Assembly (NCBI RefSeq): GCF_030563405.1
Contig: NZ_CP130748.1
Location: 1,612,001-1,676,000, forward strand
Length of the DNA stretch: 64,000 bases
Direction of reading: 5' to 3'
Source of the DNA: Vibrio sp. SNU_ST1
Lineage (GTDB): Bacteria; Pseudomonadota; Gammaproteobacteria; Enterobacterales; Vibrionaceae
Under the pieces are notes generated by a model that searched no databases, had not been told where the DNA came from, and saw nothing but the letters and a program-made list of their open reading frames with translations. This document shows positions 56,482 to 64,000 of this stretch, piece after piece. Each line of letters starts with the position of its first letter. The first letter of the stretch is position 1. The position numbers and the translations under genes were made by a program.

Positions 56482-57436
56482 ATGCAAACTAAAGTAAAAG
56501 AAGAAATCAATGTCGGTGTCGATATTGGTAAAAAGCAATTAGATATTCACATTTACCCACTCGATATCTACTTCACTGTAGAAAATAATGAGAAAGGAAT
56601 AGAAAGTGCGATTAAAGCTATACACGCACACTCCCCAAAGCGTGTTGTAGTTGAAGCAACAGGTAGACTTGAATTACCATTTATTCTTGCATGTTCTGAT
56701 GCAAATCTACCTTTTACAATCGCAAATGCAATACACATAAAACGGTTCGCTGGTGCCATAGGTCGGAGAGCCAAAAATGACAGGCTTGATGCACATCTCA
56801 TCGCTCTATTTGCTGCCACAATAAAACCAAAATCGACTGAGCTAAAAGCAGAAAACATTCGATTAATGAGTGACTTAGTTACTCATTAATCGAATAATGT
56901 CCATACAGACTATGGAGAAAAATCGTATCCAGGTTTTGCCTAAAGAACTCCATTCGTCGATAAAACCAATACTAACTGCACTAAAGAATCAGATCACAAA
57001 AATTGAACAAAAAATAATTACGTTAATCAATAGTTGCCCAGAATACCAAAGTAAGAACACAATACTTCAAAGTGTTCCAGGCATAGGAAATATCGCCGCA
57101 GCTTCCATCATTAGTAACGTTCCTGAGCTTGGCTACATCTCAAACAAGCAAGCCGCGTCTTTAATTGGTGTCGCTCCAATCACACGGGAAAGCGGCCGCT
57201 ACAAAGGCAGGCGCATTACTCAAGGTGGTAGAACCAAGGTTCGTACTGTTCTCTATATGGCAATGATGTCTGCCATGCAATGTAATCCCGTTTTCAAGGC
57301 AACTTACCAACGGCTATTGGCCGCAGGTAAGCCTAAGAAAGTCGCGATCATTGCATGCGTCAGAAAGATGGTAGTGATCTTAAATTCCATGCTGCGAGAT
57401 GGCACCATGTGGGATGAAAACAACGCCAAAAATTAG
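56482..57436 (+). pseudogene. IS110-family transposase broken by a palindromic mutation
   Basis: The DEDD domain is in 56482-56889 (NVGVDIGKKQLDIHIYPLD, then RVVVEATGRLELPF and AKNDRLDAHLIALF). The Transposase_20 domain is in the frame from 56897 (ILQSVPGIGNIAAASIISNV, SLIGVAPITRESGRYKGRR). Together they make a full-length transposase, but the frame breaks after LMSDLVT at about 56880. There a 15-base inverted copy of the preceding sequence replaces the expected linker, 22 bases in place of an expected 24. The product is almost certainly inactive unless recoded. Confidence 0.85.
56857..56895. repeat. Perfect 15-bp inverted repeat inside the transposase
   Basis: ATTCGATTAATGAGT (56857-56871) and ACTCATTAATCGAAT (56881-56895) flank the 9-base loop GACTTAGTT. 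The left arm encodes the conserved IRLMS; the right arm sits where the conserved linker should be. Confidence 0.95.
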
Positions 57437-57452
57437 TTATTGACGCCATAGT

Positions 57453-57463
57453 CGTTTGTTAGC
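57453..57463 (-). repeat. Possible half attC site at the IS110 right flank
   Basis: On the minus strand GCTAACAAACG, like the start of a Vibrio attC (TATAACAAACG), lies 37 bases past the stop of the gene at 57500-58132. The other half would be beyond the IS110 copy to the left but I could not find it. Confidence 0.35.
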
Positions 57464-57499
57464 ATTTGATATCCAAAACTATAATTTAACTCCTTTCTT

Positions 57500-58132
57500 C
57501 TAGGGCGAAAAGTACAAGGTACATTCTAATGAAGACAGCCCTTCACAAATGGCTGTTTGTATATCTAATTCTTTCTGAGTTTTCTTAGGCTTCCTGGCTT
57601 TCTTTTTATAAAGCTCTTGAATAACTAAATACCCCCAATAACCTCTTCGTGCTGTGGCAAAAATTTCTTCTCCTACTGAAAAATAATGAGATCCTCTGGT
57701 GTGTAAATCATATGTAAGATCTCTTTCGCCGTCGTTTAAACATAGGTATTTTATTGTTCCACCTTTAACTGAGCGCTCACCTTTACAAGTAACCGTGTAA
57801 TTGATTTTTACTACTTCGTCACTCAGATAATTTTCATTAGAAATTGACATACCGATTCTTATAAAGATAAAAAGTGGAATGACCCAAATGGTCATAAACA
57901 AGTTGCTGACTTGGGGTTTTCCATATTTTCTATGTTCCACAATTATGTTTTCGGCACGTTTATCTCTTTTCATTTTATAGATATATAAAAATGCAGTTAA
58001 AGTAACGGCTAGGAAAGCTGAAACATAAGTGAAAGCACCATTGTCGAGAGTATTGTGATATACCGAAAATCTTGCCTTAAACACGAGAACCGATACAAAG
58101 ACCAATGGGGCTATAAATGATATAAACTGAAT
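57500..58132 (-). CDS. Hypothetical membrane protein with a probable ATT start codon
   Basis: A protein of about 210 residues, family not recognised. It has N-terminal hydrophobic helices (about 3-18 and 37-50), a third helix near 78-97, then a soluble part with one Cys pair (VTCKGERSVKGGTIKYLCLN) and a basic KKKARKPKKTQKE stretch. A strong AGGAGG (58142-58137) lies 4 bases before an in-frame ATT at 58132; no ATG or GTG is near. The next near-start, TTG at 58105, has no ribosome binding site and cuts the first helix. Upstream lies CGTTAGC, an attC-type end, so the gene sits like a cassette gene. Confidence 0.6.
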   Translation of the reverse strand: MQFISFIAPLVFVSVLVFKARFSVYHNTLDNGAFTYVSAFLAVTLTAFLYIYKMKRDKRAENIIVEHRKYGKPQVSNLFMTIWVIPLFIFIRIGMSISNENYLSDEVVKINYTVTCKGERSVKGGTIKYLCLNDGERDLTYDLHTRGSHYFSVGEEIFATARRGYWGYLVIQELYKKKARKPKKTQKELDIQTAICEGLSSLECTLYFSP

Positions 58133-58147
58133 ACTTCCTCCTAAAAT

Positions 58148-58156
58148 GCTAACGAA
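58148..58156 (-). repeat. attC 3' half-site abutting an IS1111-type element
   Basis: GCTAACGAA on the plus strand (TTCGTTAGC on the minus strand) resembles the attC 3' core. It lies a few bases outside the IS110/IS1111-type left end. The matching 5' half is at 60744-60767, past both insertion sequences. Confidence 0.45.
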
Positions 58157-58160
58157 TGAT

Positions 58161-59476
58161 ATGGACTCCCTCTACCTGACACTCTGCGTGCCATACTTAC
58201 TAAGTACACGCTGAAGAACTGGAGGTTACTATGTTCACCATTCAAACTATTGGCGTTGACCTCGCCAAGAATGTGTTCAGTATTCACGGCGTTGATGCAT
58301 ATGGCAAGTGCGTCCTACGCAAAACTGTCAAAAGAAACAAACTCTTAGACACATTCGCTAAGTTACCGCCCTGCCTCATCGGTATGGAGGCGTGCTCTGG
58401 TGCCCACCACTGGGCGAGAGAGCTACTGAAGCTCGGCCATAACCCGAAAATTATGGCGTCCAAATTCGTTATTCCATATCGACAAAATGAGAAGAACGAT
58501 GCCAATGACGCGGAGGCTATCTGTGAAGCGGTATCTAGACCCAAAACGCGATTTGTCTCTATCAAAAGTGAAGAGCAACAAGCTGTGCTTTGCCTGCATC
58601 GTATTCGACAAGGGCTAATTAAAACAAGAACTGCGACCATTAACCAACTCAGAGGTTTGCTTTCCGAATTTGGCATTGTGATGCCTCAGGGTCGCTACTC
58701 GGCTCAAAACACCATTGGTAGCGTCCTTGAAGATGCAGAAAATGGTTTGCCTATACTCGCTCGAGAGCTACTTCAAGATCTATCGAACAAGATTCAAAAC
58801 CTTAACCTAGAAGTATTGCACTATGATCGCAGAGTCTCTGCTTTAGTTCGTGAGATGGCTTCAGTCAAAGCCCTCATGGATATTCCAGGTGTCGGTGAAC
58901 ACAGTGCAAGTGCCATTGTCGCGACCGTCAATGACGCCAAACAATTTGGATCTAGCCGCCAATTTTCCGCTTGGATAGGGTTGGTTCCAAGACAATACTC
59001 AACAGGTGGTCATGTTCATCTTGGTCGCATCAGCAAAAGAGGCGAAAAACACATTCGCACTCTACTTATTCATGGCGCAAGAGCCGTTATTGCACGATGT
59101 AAAGAGAAAACCGATCGCAACAGTATTTGGTTAAATCAACTCGTTGAACGACGAGGTTATAAACGAGCAGCTGTCGCCCTAGCAGCAAAAAATGCTCGTA
59201 TAATATGGGCATATTAACAACAGGAAAAGAGTACAAGATTAACTATGTAAACGGTTAACACTCACCGAGTCAAAGCAATAGCAAATGATGACAATATGAC
59301 CAGACCGAGATGCCTAAACCTGTTTAATTGGGAAGTAATAATACTGTTTAACGAATGAGGCTGGCATCAAGCCAATATCATCAAGGTGACGGAACGATTC
59401 CGATTAAACACCGAATGTAGAGCTGCTGTCCGATCCACTGTTGTCAGCGGGAGCTATTGTTGACAAAAGAGGGAGT
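58161..59476 (+). mobile_element. IS110-family (IS1111-type) insertion sequence
   Basis: The element carries the transposase at 58231-59217 and short subterminal inverted repeats ACTCCCTCT (58165-58173) and AGAGGGAGT (59468-59476), a feature of the IS1111 subgroup. The tips are estimated from these repeats. Its right end abuts the left terminus of an IS3-family element, and its left end abuts a CTAACG core. Confidence 0.75.
58231..59217 (+). CDS. IS110/IS1111-type transposase, slightly C-truncated
   Basis: A 328-residue DEDD recombinase. The N-terminal DEDD domain has TIGVDLAKNVFSIHGVDAYG, IGMEACSGAHHWARELLKLG and NEKNDANDAEAICEA. The C-terminal Transposase_20 domain has LMDIPGVGEHSASAIVATV (about 214-232) and FSAWIGLVPRQYSTGGHVHL with the conserved serine region. 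GGAGG precedes the ATG. The frame stops at RIIWAY. A one-base shift would continue ILTTGKEYKINYVNG, the usual family ending, so a small frameshift has removed about 14 residues. The core is intact and it may still be active. Confidence 0.9.
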   Translation: MFTIQTIGVDLAKNVFSIHGVDAYGKCVLRKTVKRNKLLDTFAKLPPCLIGMEACSGAHHWARELLKLGHNPKIMASKFVIPYRQNEKNDANDAEAICEAVSRPKTRFVSIKSEEQQAVLCLHRIRQGLIKTRTATINQLRGLLSEFGIVMPQGRYSAQNTIGSVLEDAENGLPILARELLQDLSNKIQNLNLEVLHYDRRVSALVREMASVKALMDIPGVGEHSASAIVATVNDAKQFGSSRQFSAWIGLVPRQYSTGGHVHLGRISKRGEKHIRTLLIHGARAVIARCKEKTDRNSIWLNQLVERRGYKRAAVALAAKNARIIWAY

Positions 59477-59511
59477 GATCTTCACCCGATAAAATGGACA
59501 CCCTACTCTCT

Positions 59512-60399
59512 TTAACCCGTCGCTACTTCATATTCATGCGGGGTTCGATATCCAAGACTTGAGTGCAGTCTATAACGGTTATAAAAATGCTGGATATAAC
59601 CGGCAAGTTTATCTCTAAGCTGCTTCTCACTTTTAAAACTATTTTTCCTAATTATGTCGCCTTTGAGCGTATGAAAGAACGATTCCACTTCCGCATTATC
59701 AGTACAATGACCTGGACGATTCATGTTTGGGACAATTCCATTTTTTGATAATAAAGCTTGAACTTCATGAGCTCGATATTCAGAGCCTCTGTCGGTATGA
59801 AATAATAATCGCTCTTGTGGCTTTCGATTTCTAATGGCCATTCTCAACGAACTCATCGTTAGCTGTGTACTCTTCTTACTACCAAGCGACCAACCCACGA
59901 TTTTACGCGAGTAAAGATCGATAACGACCGCTAGATACATCCAACGTTTACCTTGCTTTATATACGTTAGATCTCCAGACCATTGTTGATTAACTGCCGT
60001 TGGTTTTGGTGTGTCTTTTTTAATATTCTTAATCGATTGATAAAACCGATGTAGCTTGGCCATCTTTAGGTAAATCCGATAACTTCGCGCTCGTAGGCCT
60101 TGCTCTCTCATGATCCGAGCCACACGCTTGCGGCTAACCAAAACTCCTTGACGCCTAAGCTCTGCATGAACCCTTGGGCTGCCGTAGGTCTCTCGACTCT
60201 GAGAAAACACTTTAATTATTCGCTTTTTCAAAGCCTGCTCTTCTTGAGCATAGCGACTTGGCTCTCTGCTAAGCCATGCGTAGTAACCCGACTTAGAAAC
60301 AGATAGAAAACGGCACATCAATACTATGGAATAACGTGTTTTGTAATGGGCTATGAATCGGAATTTTGTCGATTTTCTTGGGCAACGAATCGTTGCCAC
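59512..60399 (-). CDS. IS3-family transposase OrfB (DDE integrase)
   Basis: A 295-residue frame with the rve/DDE catalytic core. First Asp is in QQWSGDLTYIK (about 140), second Asp in LLFHTDRGSEYRAHEVQ (about 201), and Glu in CTDNAEVESFFHTLKGD (about 237). An HTH_21 region (SRETYGSPRVHAELRRQG) lies near residue 70. It overlaps OrfA by 49 bases in another frame, so the active product is expected to be an OrfAB fusion made by -1 frameshifting; a CAAGAAAATCG stretch lies in the overlap. Appears intact. Confidence 0.92.
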   Translation of the reverse strand: MATIRCPRKSTKFRFIAHYKTRYSIVLMCRFLSVSKSGYYAWLSREPSRYAQEEQALKKRIIKVFSQSRETYGSPRVHAELRRQGVLVSRKRVARIMREQGLRARSYRIYLKMAKLHRFYQSIKNIKKDTPKPTAVNQQWSGDLTYIKQGKRWMYLAVVIDLYSRKIVGWSLGSKKSTQLTMSSLRMAIRNRKPQERLLFHTDRGSEYRAHEVQALLSKNGIVPNMNRPGHCTDNAEVESFFHTLKGDIIRKNSFKSEKQLRDKLAGYIQHFYNRYRLHSSLGYRTPHEYEVATG

Positions 60400-60692
60400 T
60401 TTTTTAGCAAATCATTCTCGAGCTTAAGTTGCTCATTCTGACGTTCAAGCTCTGCAATTCGACTCAACTCAGTTTTCTGACTCGGGATCTTAGTCCTTTT
60501 CTTACGTTTATCTTCCATAATAACCCCTTCTCGATAGTCCTTTCGCCATTTAGAAAGCATATAAGGGTGGATATCTAATGATAGCGCCACGCTTTTAACT
60601 GTAGCTCCTTCTCGTAGCGAAAGTCGGACGGCAGTTACCTTAAATTCCGTAAGATATTGTTGAGTTTTTTTACCTGATTTATAAGCTGGCAT
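60351..60692 (-). CDS. IS3-family transposase OrfA (HTH and leucine zipper)
   Basis: A 113-residue protein. The HTH_Tnp_1 domain is TEFKVTAVRLSLREGATVKS and LDIHPYMLSKWRKDY. It is followed by a heptad zipper ELERQNEQLKLENDLLKKWQ. It starts MPAYKSGKKTQQ, as usual for the family; four extra codons upstream are ignored. It binds the IS ends and provides the N-terminus of OrfAB. Confidence 0.9.
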   Translation of the reverse strand: MPAYKSGKKTQQYLTEFKVTAVRLSLREGATVKSVALSLDIHPYMLSKWRKDYREGVIMEDKRKKRTKIPSQKTELSRIAELERQNEQLKLENDLLKKWQRFVAQENRQNSDS

Positions 60693-60743
60693 AATCACCT
60701 CCAATTACAATTGAAGGTGTCCACTAGATCGGGTCAACTACAC

Positions 60744-60767
60744 GGGTCACCTTGATTGCTTTGTTAT
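60744..60767 (-). repeat. attC 5' half-site, separated from its partner by two insertion sequences
   Basis: On the minus strand CATAACAAAGCAATCAAGGTGAC overlaps the stop codon of the gene at 60764 and parallels the V. cholerae repeat start TATAACAAACGCCTCAAGAG. The 3' half is probably CGTTAGC near 58148-58154. Confidence 0.6.
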
Positions 60768-61111
60768 GTTTTCACTGTGTAACTAAGAGCTATAATTTCA
60801 AACTGTCCAAGCTCATTAAAATTAAATTTATAGTGCTTATAGCATTCTGCATCTGATATTTGATCTTGAGCTATATGCAGGTTTAACCATTCAGAGTTCT
60901 CTATCACGTAACAAGAATCATAACGCTCACCTTCAAGAAAAGACTCAGCCATTTGCCATTTCATTGCTACGGGATCAGCAAAGAAGACTTCTACAATTGA
61001 TTCTTGCCAGTCTTTAAATTTAAGTACAACATCACCTTTGACTTGATGTATTTCTGGATACTCTGCATCCGCTGTGGAAAAACCAGTATGTAATAATTTT
61101 GCTATTTCCAT
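60764..61111 (-). CDS. Hypothetical cassette protein
   Basis: A 115-residue cytoplasmic protein, family not recognised. It starts MEIAKLLHTGFSTADAEYPE and has many acidic and aromatic residues (VVLKFKDWQESIVEVFFADP, FEIIALSYTVKT), in a pattern suggesting a small alpha/beta fold. ATG 61111 with GAGAG upstream is preferred over the longer frame from 61174, which overlaps an attC site. Its TAA stop is embedded in the next attC, as usual in tightly packed cassettes. Confidence 0.65.
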   Translation of the reverse strand: MEIAKLLHTGFSTADAEYPEIHQVKGDVVLKFKDWQESIVEVFFADPVAMKWQMAESFLEGERYDSCYVIENSEWLNLHIAQDQISDAECYKHYKFNFNELGQFEIIALSYTVKT

Positions 61112-61127
61112 AAAACTCTCAATAATA

Positions 61128-61217
61128 TATAACACTTGAGACAAACGGACGTAACTACGTTGTATAAGAAACAATCGTAGCTAAGTACAGTACATCAATT
61201 TTGACTTCATTGTTATA
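61128..61217 (-). repeat. attC-like site between two cassette genes
   Basis: A 90-base imperfect inverted repeat. The minus strand starts TATAACAATGAAGTCAAAAT and ends GTCTCAAGTGTTATA, whose reverse complement TATAACACTTGAGACAAACG matches the first arm at most positions. The stop codon of the upstream gene lies in TATAAC, and the next gene starts 17 bases after the other end. Confidence 0.65.
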
Positions 61218-61518
61218 CGGTTGCCGTGTCACAACAAAATTCTGAGTAACAGTCATCGACCCTACACCTAATTCTTATGGTTCCAAACTCTTTTCCAGTA
61301 CCTACCTCTTCAGAAATAAGAACATGATCTGCTAACAACAAATAACTAACAGCTTCTGCCAATTCATCAAAACCTGATAGTTCTACTGAATTACGTTCTT
61401 CATCAGTCTCTACTTGCATCCATACTTTTAATAAACCCTGATCTTGTAAGCGACTTACTTGAAGATCAGTCAAAAACTCAGGTCGATAAAACTCAAGAAT
61501 CTTTCTATATTTTGACAT
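61213..61518 (-). CDS. Hypothetical cassette protein
   Basis: A 101-residue protein, family not recognised. It begins MSKYRKILEFYRPEFLTDLQ and has an acidic middle (VETDEERNSVELSGFDELAE) and four cysteines or so near the end (RCRVDDCYSEFCCDTATV). It sits exactly between two attC-like sites (61128-61217 and 61534-61598), the best defined single cassette in the window. GGGG precedes the ATG. Confidence 0.65.
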   Translation of the reverse strand: MSKYRKILEFYRPEFLTDLQVSRLQDQGLLKVWMQVETDEERNSVELSGFDELAEAVSYLLLADHVLISEEVGTGKEFGTIRIRCRVDDCYSEFCCDTATV

Positions 61519-61533
61519 TCATACCCCAAGAAA

Positions 61534-61598
61534 ACATAACACTTAAGTATTTATCCGTTGTCGTAGCACAATGGATAAATACCTGTTGGACTTGGCCG
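61534..61598 (-). repeat. attC-like site upstream of the last defined cassette
   Basis: On the minus strand GTCCAACAG, then GTATTTATCC and GGATAAATAC (a perfect 10-bp stem separated by 16 bases), then AAGTGTTATG. GTCCAAC fits the attC core RYYYAAC. About 60 bases, like short class 1 attC sites. The stretch from here to 61803 shows no gene of its own. Confidence 0.55.
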
Positions 61599-61803
61599 CT
61601 TCTATCTATGGAATTTGCTTTTTAGGACTGACTTACGTTCCACTATTATCATTAAGACCGGTACCCCGTCAGCCGTCCATTTTTCACTTCTAGCCACCAA
61701 TTTATCTACTGCGACTATACCCGTTGCATAATCTTTTTAAAAGCGAACAATGTCCCTCTCTCGCCATAACACAACGATAATTTTATTCATTACAATCAGA
61801 CAA

Positions 61804-62535
61804 CTAGGTCAGTCGGTGCTCTGAAACTTCTATCCTAGGTCTAATATTGATGCACACGAGTACCATGCTGTTGCTATAGCAGTTCGGACAACAAGGTTTC
61901 TCTTTCAGCACTTCCGATTTCTCTGCGGGTCGCTTTCGTAAGCTTTGCCTAATTTCCGCTATCGCTTTTACCCGCACAGCATTAGCTAGAAAGCCATAGT
62001 AGCGTATTCGCATTAGCCCTTTAGGCAACACATGTAAAAGTAAGCGTCGAAGTAACTCGCCCGCATTACAACACATTCTTTGCGTCCCATTGGTTCGGTA
62101 GTCTTTGTAACTCATCGTGATACGGCCATCCACGTTATAACTTAATTGGTTGGGATTTAACCCGATACGATTGCAATACCGAGATAGACAACCCACTACC
62201 GCTGTAGGCTCGTGGAGTACAGGTTTACTGTACACAACCCATCTCTTACTAGCGGCTTCCTCTAATAAATTACTGTGCGTTGCTATGAACTCGCTTACTC
62301 GACATAACATCTCTTTCTTAAAGCGAACGGATAAGGCTTTAACCGGAAGCTGGTAACTCTCTTTTCTTGTCGGTTGCCATTGCCGATCTTTTGTAAGCAC
62401 CCCACTCGGTAGTAGGCAATGAATATGAGTATGTTGACTCAGATTTCTTCCCCAAGTATGAAGAACCATTAATGCTCCAAGTTGACCGACAAGGTGATGC
62501 CGCTCATTAGCAAACGCGCATAATGTTGCCCACAC
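61804..62535 (-). pseudogene. IS91-type transposase lacking its N-terminus
   Basis: A 243-residue frame matching the central and C-terminal part of IS91-family HUH transposases: LGALMVLHTWGRNLSQHTHI with the HIHC metal-histidine motif, YLSRYCNRIGL-like and the RRLLLHVLPKGLMRIRYYG stretch (about 165-183), ending in a Cys-rich zinc segment (CCPNCYSNS). The first 150 or so residues, including the N-terminal zinc finger of full-length copies, are missing; the frame opens with GTG at 62535 where homology is already under way. A decayed or truncated element at the right end of the accessory region. Confidence 0.8.
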
Positions 62536-62635
62536 TGAATGACAAAATGCAGAATATTTCTATATAGTATGATTTTAGCGAAAACCCTCCCGAACTGTAT
62601 GTAATCACAGTACCCTACACATACCCCAAACACAA

Positions 62636-62672
62636 AAAAGCCTGCCATCTATGCGAACATAAATGGCAGGCT
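62636..62672 (-). terminator. Terminator after artM
   Basis: AAAGCCTGCCAT ... ATGGCAGGCTTT, a 12-bp perfect stem with a 12-base loop and an A-run on the left (T-run for the minus strand). Confidence 0.88.
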
Positions 62673-62704
62673 TTATACGTTAGTTAAGCTTTTGAGTGGC
62701 TAGC

Positions 62705-63373
62705 TTATGCCGCTTCGAATGCGAGGGCCTTCTTCTCTACCTGACGGAAGATCAGCGTTAATACGCCATTCACTGCTAGGTAGAATGCGCCAGCAATGCC
62801 GAACACTGTTAGCGTGTCGTAGGTTTGGCCGTTGATACGTTGAGCGTAGCCCATCAAATCCATGATGGTGATGGTGCTTGCCAGTGAAGTACCTTTGAAG
62901 ACTAGAATCACTTCGTTCGAGTAAGCTGGAACGGCGCGACGTAGTGCGTATGGCAGTAACACTTTAAGCGTCGCAATTTTGTCCATGCCCAATGCGCGAC
63001 ATGCTTCCCACTGCCCTGCTGGAATCGCGTTGAATGCGCCTCTGAACAGTAGCGTGCTGTATGCCGCGGTGTTCAACGCAAGTGCTAACATTGCGCAGAA
63101 CCAAGGTTGGCTAAGCCATGTCCATAGGAAGCTTTCACGAATCCAATCGAATTGACCCGGGCCGTAATACACCAAGAAGATCTGAACCAACAATGGTGTG
63201 CCGGTAAACAGCGTAATGATGCCACGTGTTAACCAGTGAATCGCCGGTATTCTTAGGATTAGCGTTACCGTCATCAGCAATGACAAGATACAACCAACAA
63301 GCAATGAAGCACCTGTGAGTTGAAGGCTGGTCACTAAGCCTTCAAGCATTTGAGAGAGGTATTGTTGATTCAT
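62705..63373 (-). CDS. artM: Arginine ABC transporter permease ArtM
   Basis: A 222-residue His/Glu/Gln/Arg-type inner membrane permease. It has about five helices, [20 protein letters not shown] (about 56-75) and the EAA loop [20 protein letters not shown] (about 123-142). It pairs with ArtQ encoded just upstream; ATGA overlap at 63370-63373 couples them. ArtM is preferred over other polar amino acid permeases because of the ArtQ-ArtM order and sequence. It marks the return to ordinary chromosome beyond the accessory region. Confidence 0.85.
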   Translation of the reverse strand: MNQQYLSQMLEGLVTSLQLTGASLLVGCILSLLMTVTLILRIPAIHWLTRGIITLFTGTPLLVQIFLVYYGPGQFDWIRESFLWTWLSQPWFCAMLALALNTAAYSTLLFRGAFNAIPAGQWEACRALGMDKIATLKVLLPYALRRAVPAYSNEVILVFKGTSLASTITIMDLMGYAQRINGQTYDTLTVFGIAGAFYLAVNGVLTLIFRQVEKKALAFEAA

Positions 63374-64000
63374 GCCATTGCCCCTTTGTTACCCAAACCT
63401 TGAATAGAAAACTTACCATCAATCACTTTTACTAATCTTTGTGTGATTAAAGTGATGACCAAATAGATTGCTGCTGCTGTCGCGTACCACGTAAATGCTT
63501 CATGCGTTGCGGCTGATGTTAATTGCGCTTGTTTCAATAGATCGGTCACGCCAATCAGTGAAACCAGTGCAGTGTCTTTCAATAACACTAACCATTGGTT
63601 GGTTAACCCCGGCAGTGCGTGTCTTACCGCTTGAGGTAATACGACTCTGAAGAACGCACGAGATTGCGAAATACCAAGCGCACTTGCTGCTTCTCTCTGC
63701 CCTTTGCTTACCGCTTTCAAAGCACCACGTATGGTTTGTGAAGCGTATGAAGCAAAGATAAGTGACAGTGCAACAACACCAGATAAGAACGGGCTCACTT
63801 CTATGAAGTCACCGGTGATCATGAACAGAACTTGTGTCGAACCAAAGTAGATAAACAGTACGACCAGAATTTCTGGTAAACCACGAACAATCGTCACAAA
63901 TGCAGTCGTTGGCCATTTGATTGCAATACGACGAGACATCTCACCACTTGCAAACAAAACTGCTAGAACCAATCCAACCAATAGGCTTACGAACGCAAGC
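63370..64000 (-). CDS. artQ: Arginine ABC transporter permease ArtQ (5' end outside window)
   Basis: The frame is open to the window edge, so the first codons are missing. Visible parts are the helix [40 protein letters not shown] with the GLPE permease motif, [20 protein letters not shown] as the EAA loop, and further helices. Together with ArtM it forms the membrane channel for arginine uptake. Confidence 0.82.
   Translation of the reverse strand, partial: LAFVSLLVGLVLAVLFASGEMSRRIAIKWPTTAFVTIVRGLPEILVVLFIYFGSTQVLFMITGDFIEVSPFLSGVVALSLIFASYASQTIRGALKAVSKGQREAASALGISQSRAFFRVVLPQAVRHALPGLTNQWLVLLKDTALVSLIGVTDLLKQAQLTSAATHEAFTWYATAAAIYLVITLITQRLVKVIDGKFSIQGLGNKGAMA

Larger units (their letters stand above)
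59476..60742 (-). mobile_element. IS3-family insertion sequence
   Basis: Ends are 27-base imperfect inverted repeats: TGATCTTCACCCGATAAAAT... at 59476 and, reversed, TGTAGTTGACCCGATCTAGT... at 60742, both then running TGGACACC. Two overlapping frames (OrfA, OrfB) are encoded on the minus strand. No direct target duplication is visible because the left flank is now the IS1111-type element. Confidence 0.85.

Noticed and set aside
56880..56900. Programmed frameshift in the IS110-type transposase
   Set aside because: IS110 elements normally use one frame, there is no slippery run at the junction, and the linker residues are replaced by an inverted copy.
50382..62600. Complete chromosomal superintegron
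   Set aside because: No integrase or attI is visible, several attC sites are weak or missing, and ordinary art genes follow directly.
1..64000. CRISPR arrays, tRNA and rRNA genes
   Set aside because: No regularly spaced direct repeats, CCA-ended cloverleaf or rRNA-like sequence was noticed by eye; a covariance-model search was not possible.

Overview
The window is a chromosomal segment of a marine Vibrio, most like the Splendidus clade. The evidence is the NorM efflux pump next to riboflavin synthase, the chitobiose/GlcNAc-type kinase, several small Vibrio-type proteins, Vibrio-type attC recombination sites and, above all, a complete-looking syp-type symbiosis/biofilm polysaccharide locus. 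No rRNA, tRNA or CRISPR array was seen.

Layout. (1) 1-2.7 kb: end of an ABC ATPase, mobA and a fused mobB-moeA gene, i.e. molybdenum cofactor synthesis behind a probable oxyanion transporter. (2) 2.8-16.7 kb: housekeeping and accessory genes: a TPR-GAF-GGDEF protein, a GlcNAc kinase, the tRNA modification enzyme TapT, a sterol desaturase-type protein, a chemoreceptor, an NlpC/P60 lipoprotein, a fructosamine-kinase relative, riboflavin synthase and norM (divergent and separated by a MITE), and an exported ATP-dependent DNA ligase. (3) 17.0-40.0 kb: a syp-like exopolysaccharide locus: STAS protein, OmpA lipoprotein, a six-SLBB export protein, a degenerate BY-kinase-like protein, a PhnD-like periplasmic protein, hybrid kinase, sigma-54 activator, glycosyltransferases, polymerase/ligase, acetyltransferase, chain-length regulator and initiating sugar transferase. 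Three sigma-54 promoters, each with an upstream TTCYCA-N3-TGA element, mark its transcription units. The locus is interrupted by a glycine betaine ABC transporter (proXWV type) and a stand-alone Hpt protein that looks like a copy of the kinase's C-terminal domain. (4) 40-48.9 kb: a second chemoreceptor, then a LysR regulator and a three-gene RND efflux operon. (5) 48.9-62.6 kb: an accessory region of small minus-strand genes (DUF3291, DUF1801, GNAT, DUF2867-like, methyltransferase and unknowns). They are separated at several points by attC-like sites, with no integron integrase in the window, so this looks like a CALIN (cassette cluster lacking an integrase). It is invaded by at least three IS110-family copies, one IS3-family element and a truncated IS91-type transposase. 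(6) 62.7-64 kb: artM and the start of artQ (arginine-type ABC permeases), returning to ordinary chromosome.

How it works together: the syp-like locus is a self-contained signalling-to-surface module. A periplasmic binding protein plus hybrid kinase (and perhaps the lone Hpt) would feed the sigma-54 activator, which would switch on the three promoters for export, polymerisation and sugar-assembly genes. Two chemoreceptors and a diguanylate cyclase nearby fit a surface-colonising lifestyle, but no direct link is visible in the sequence.
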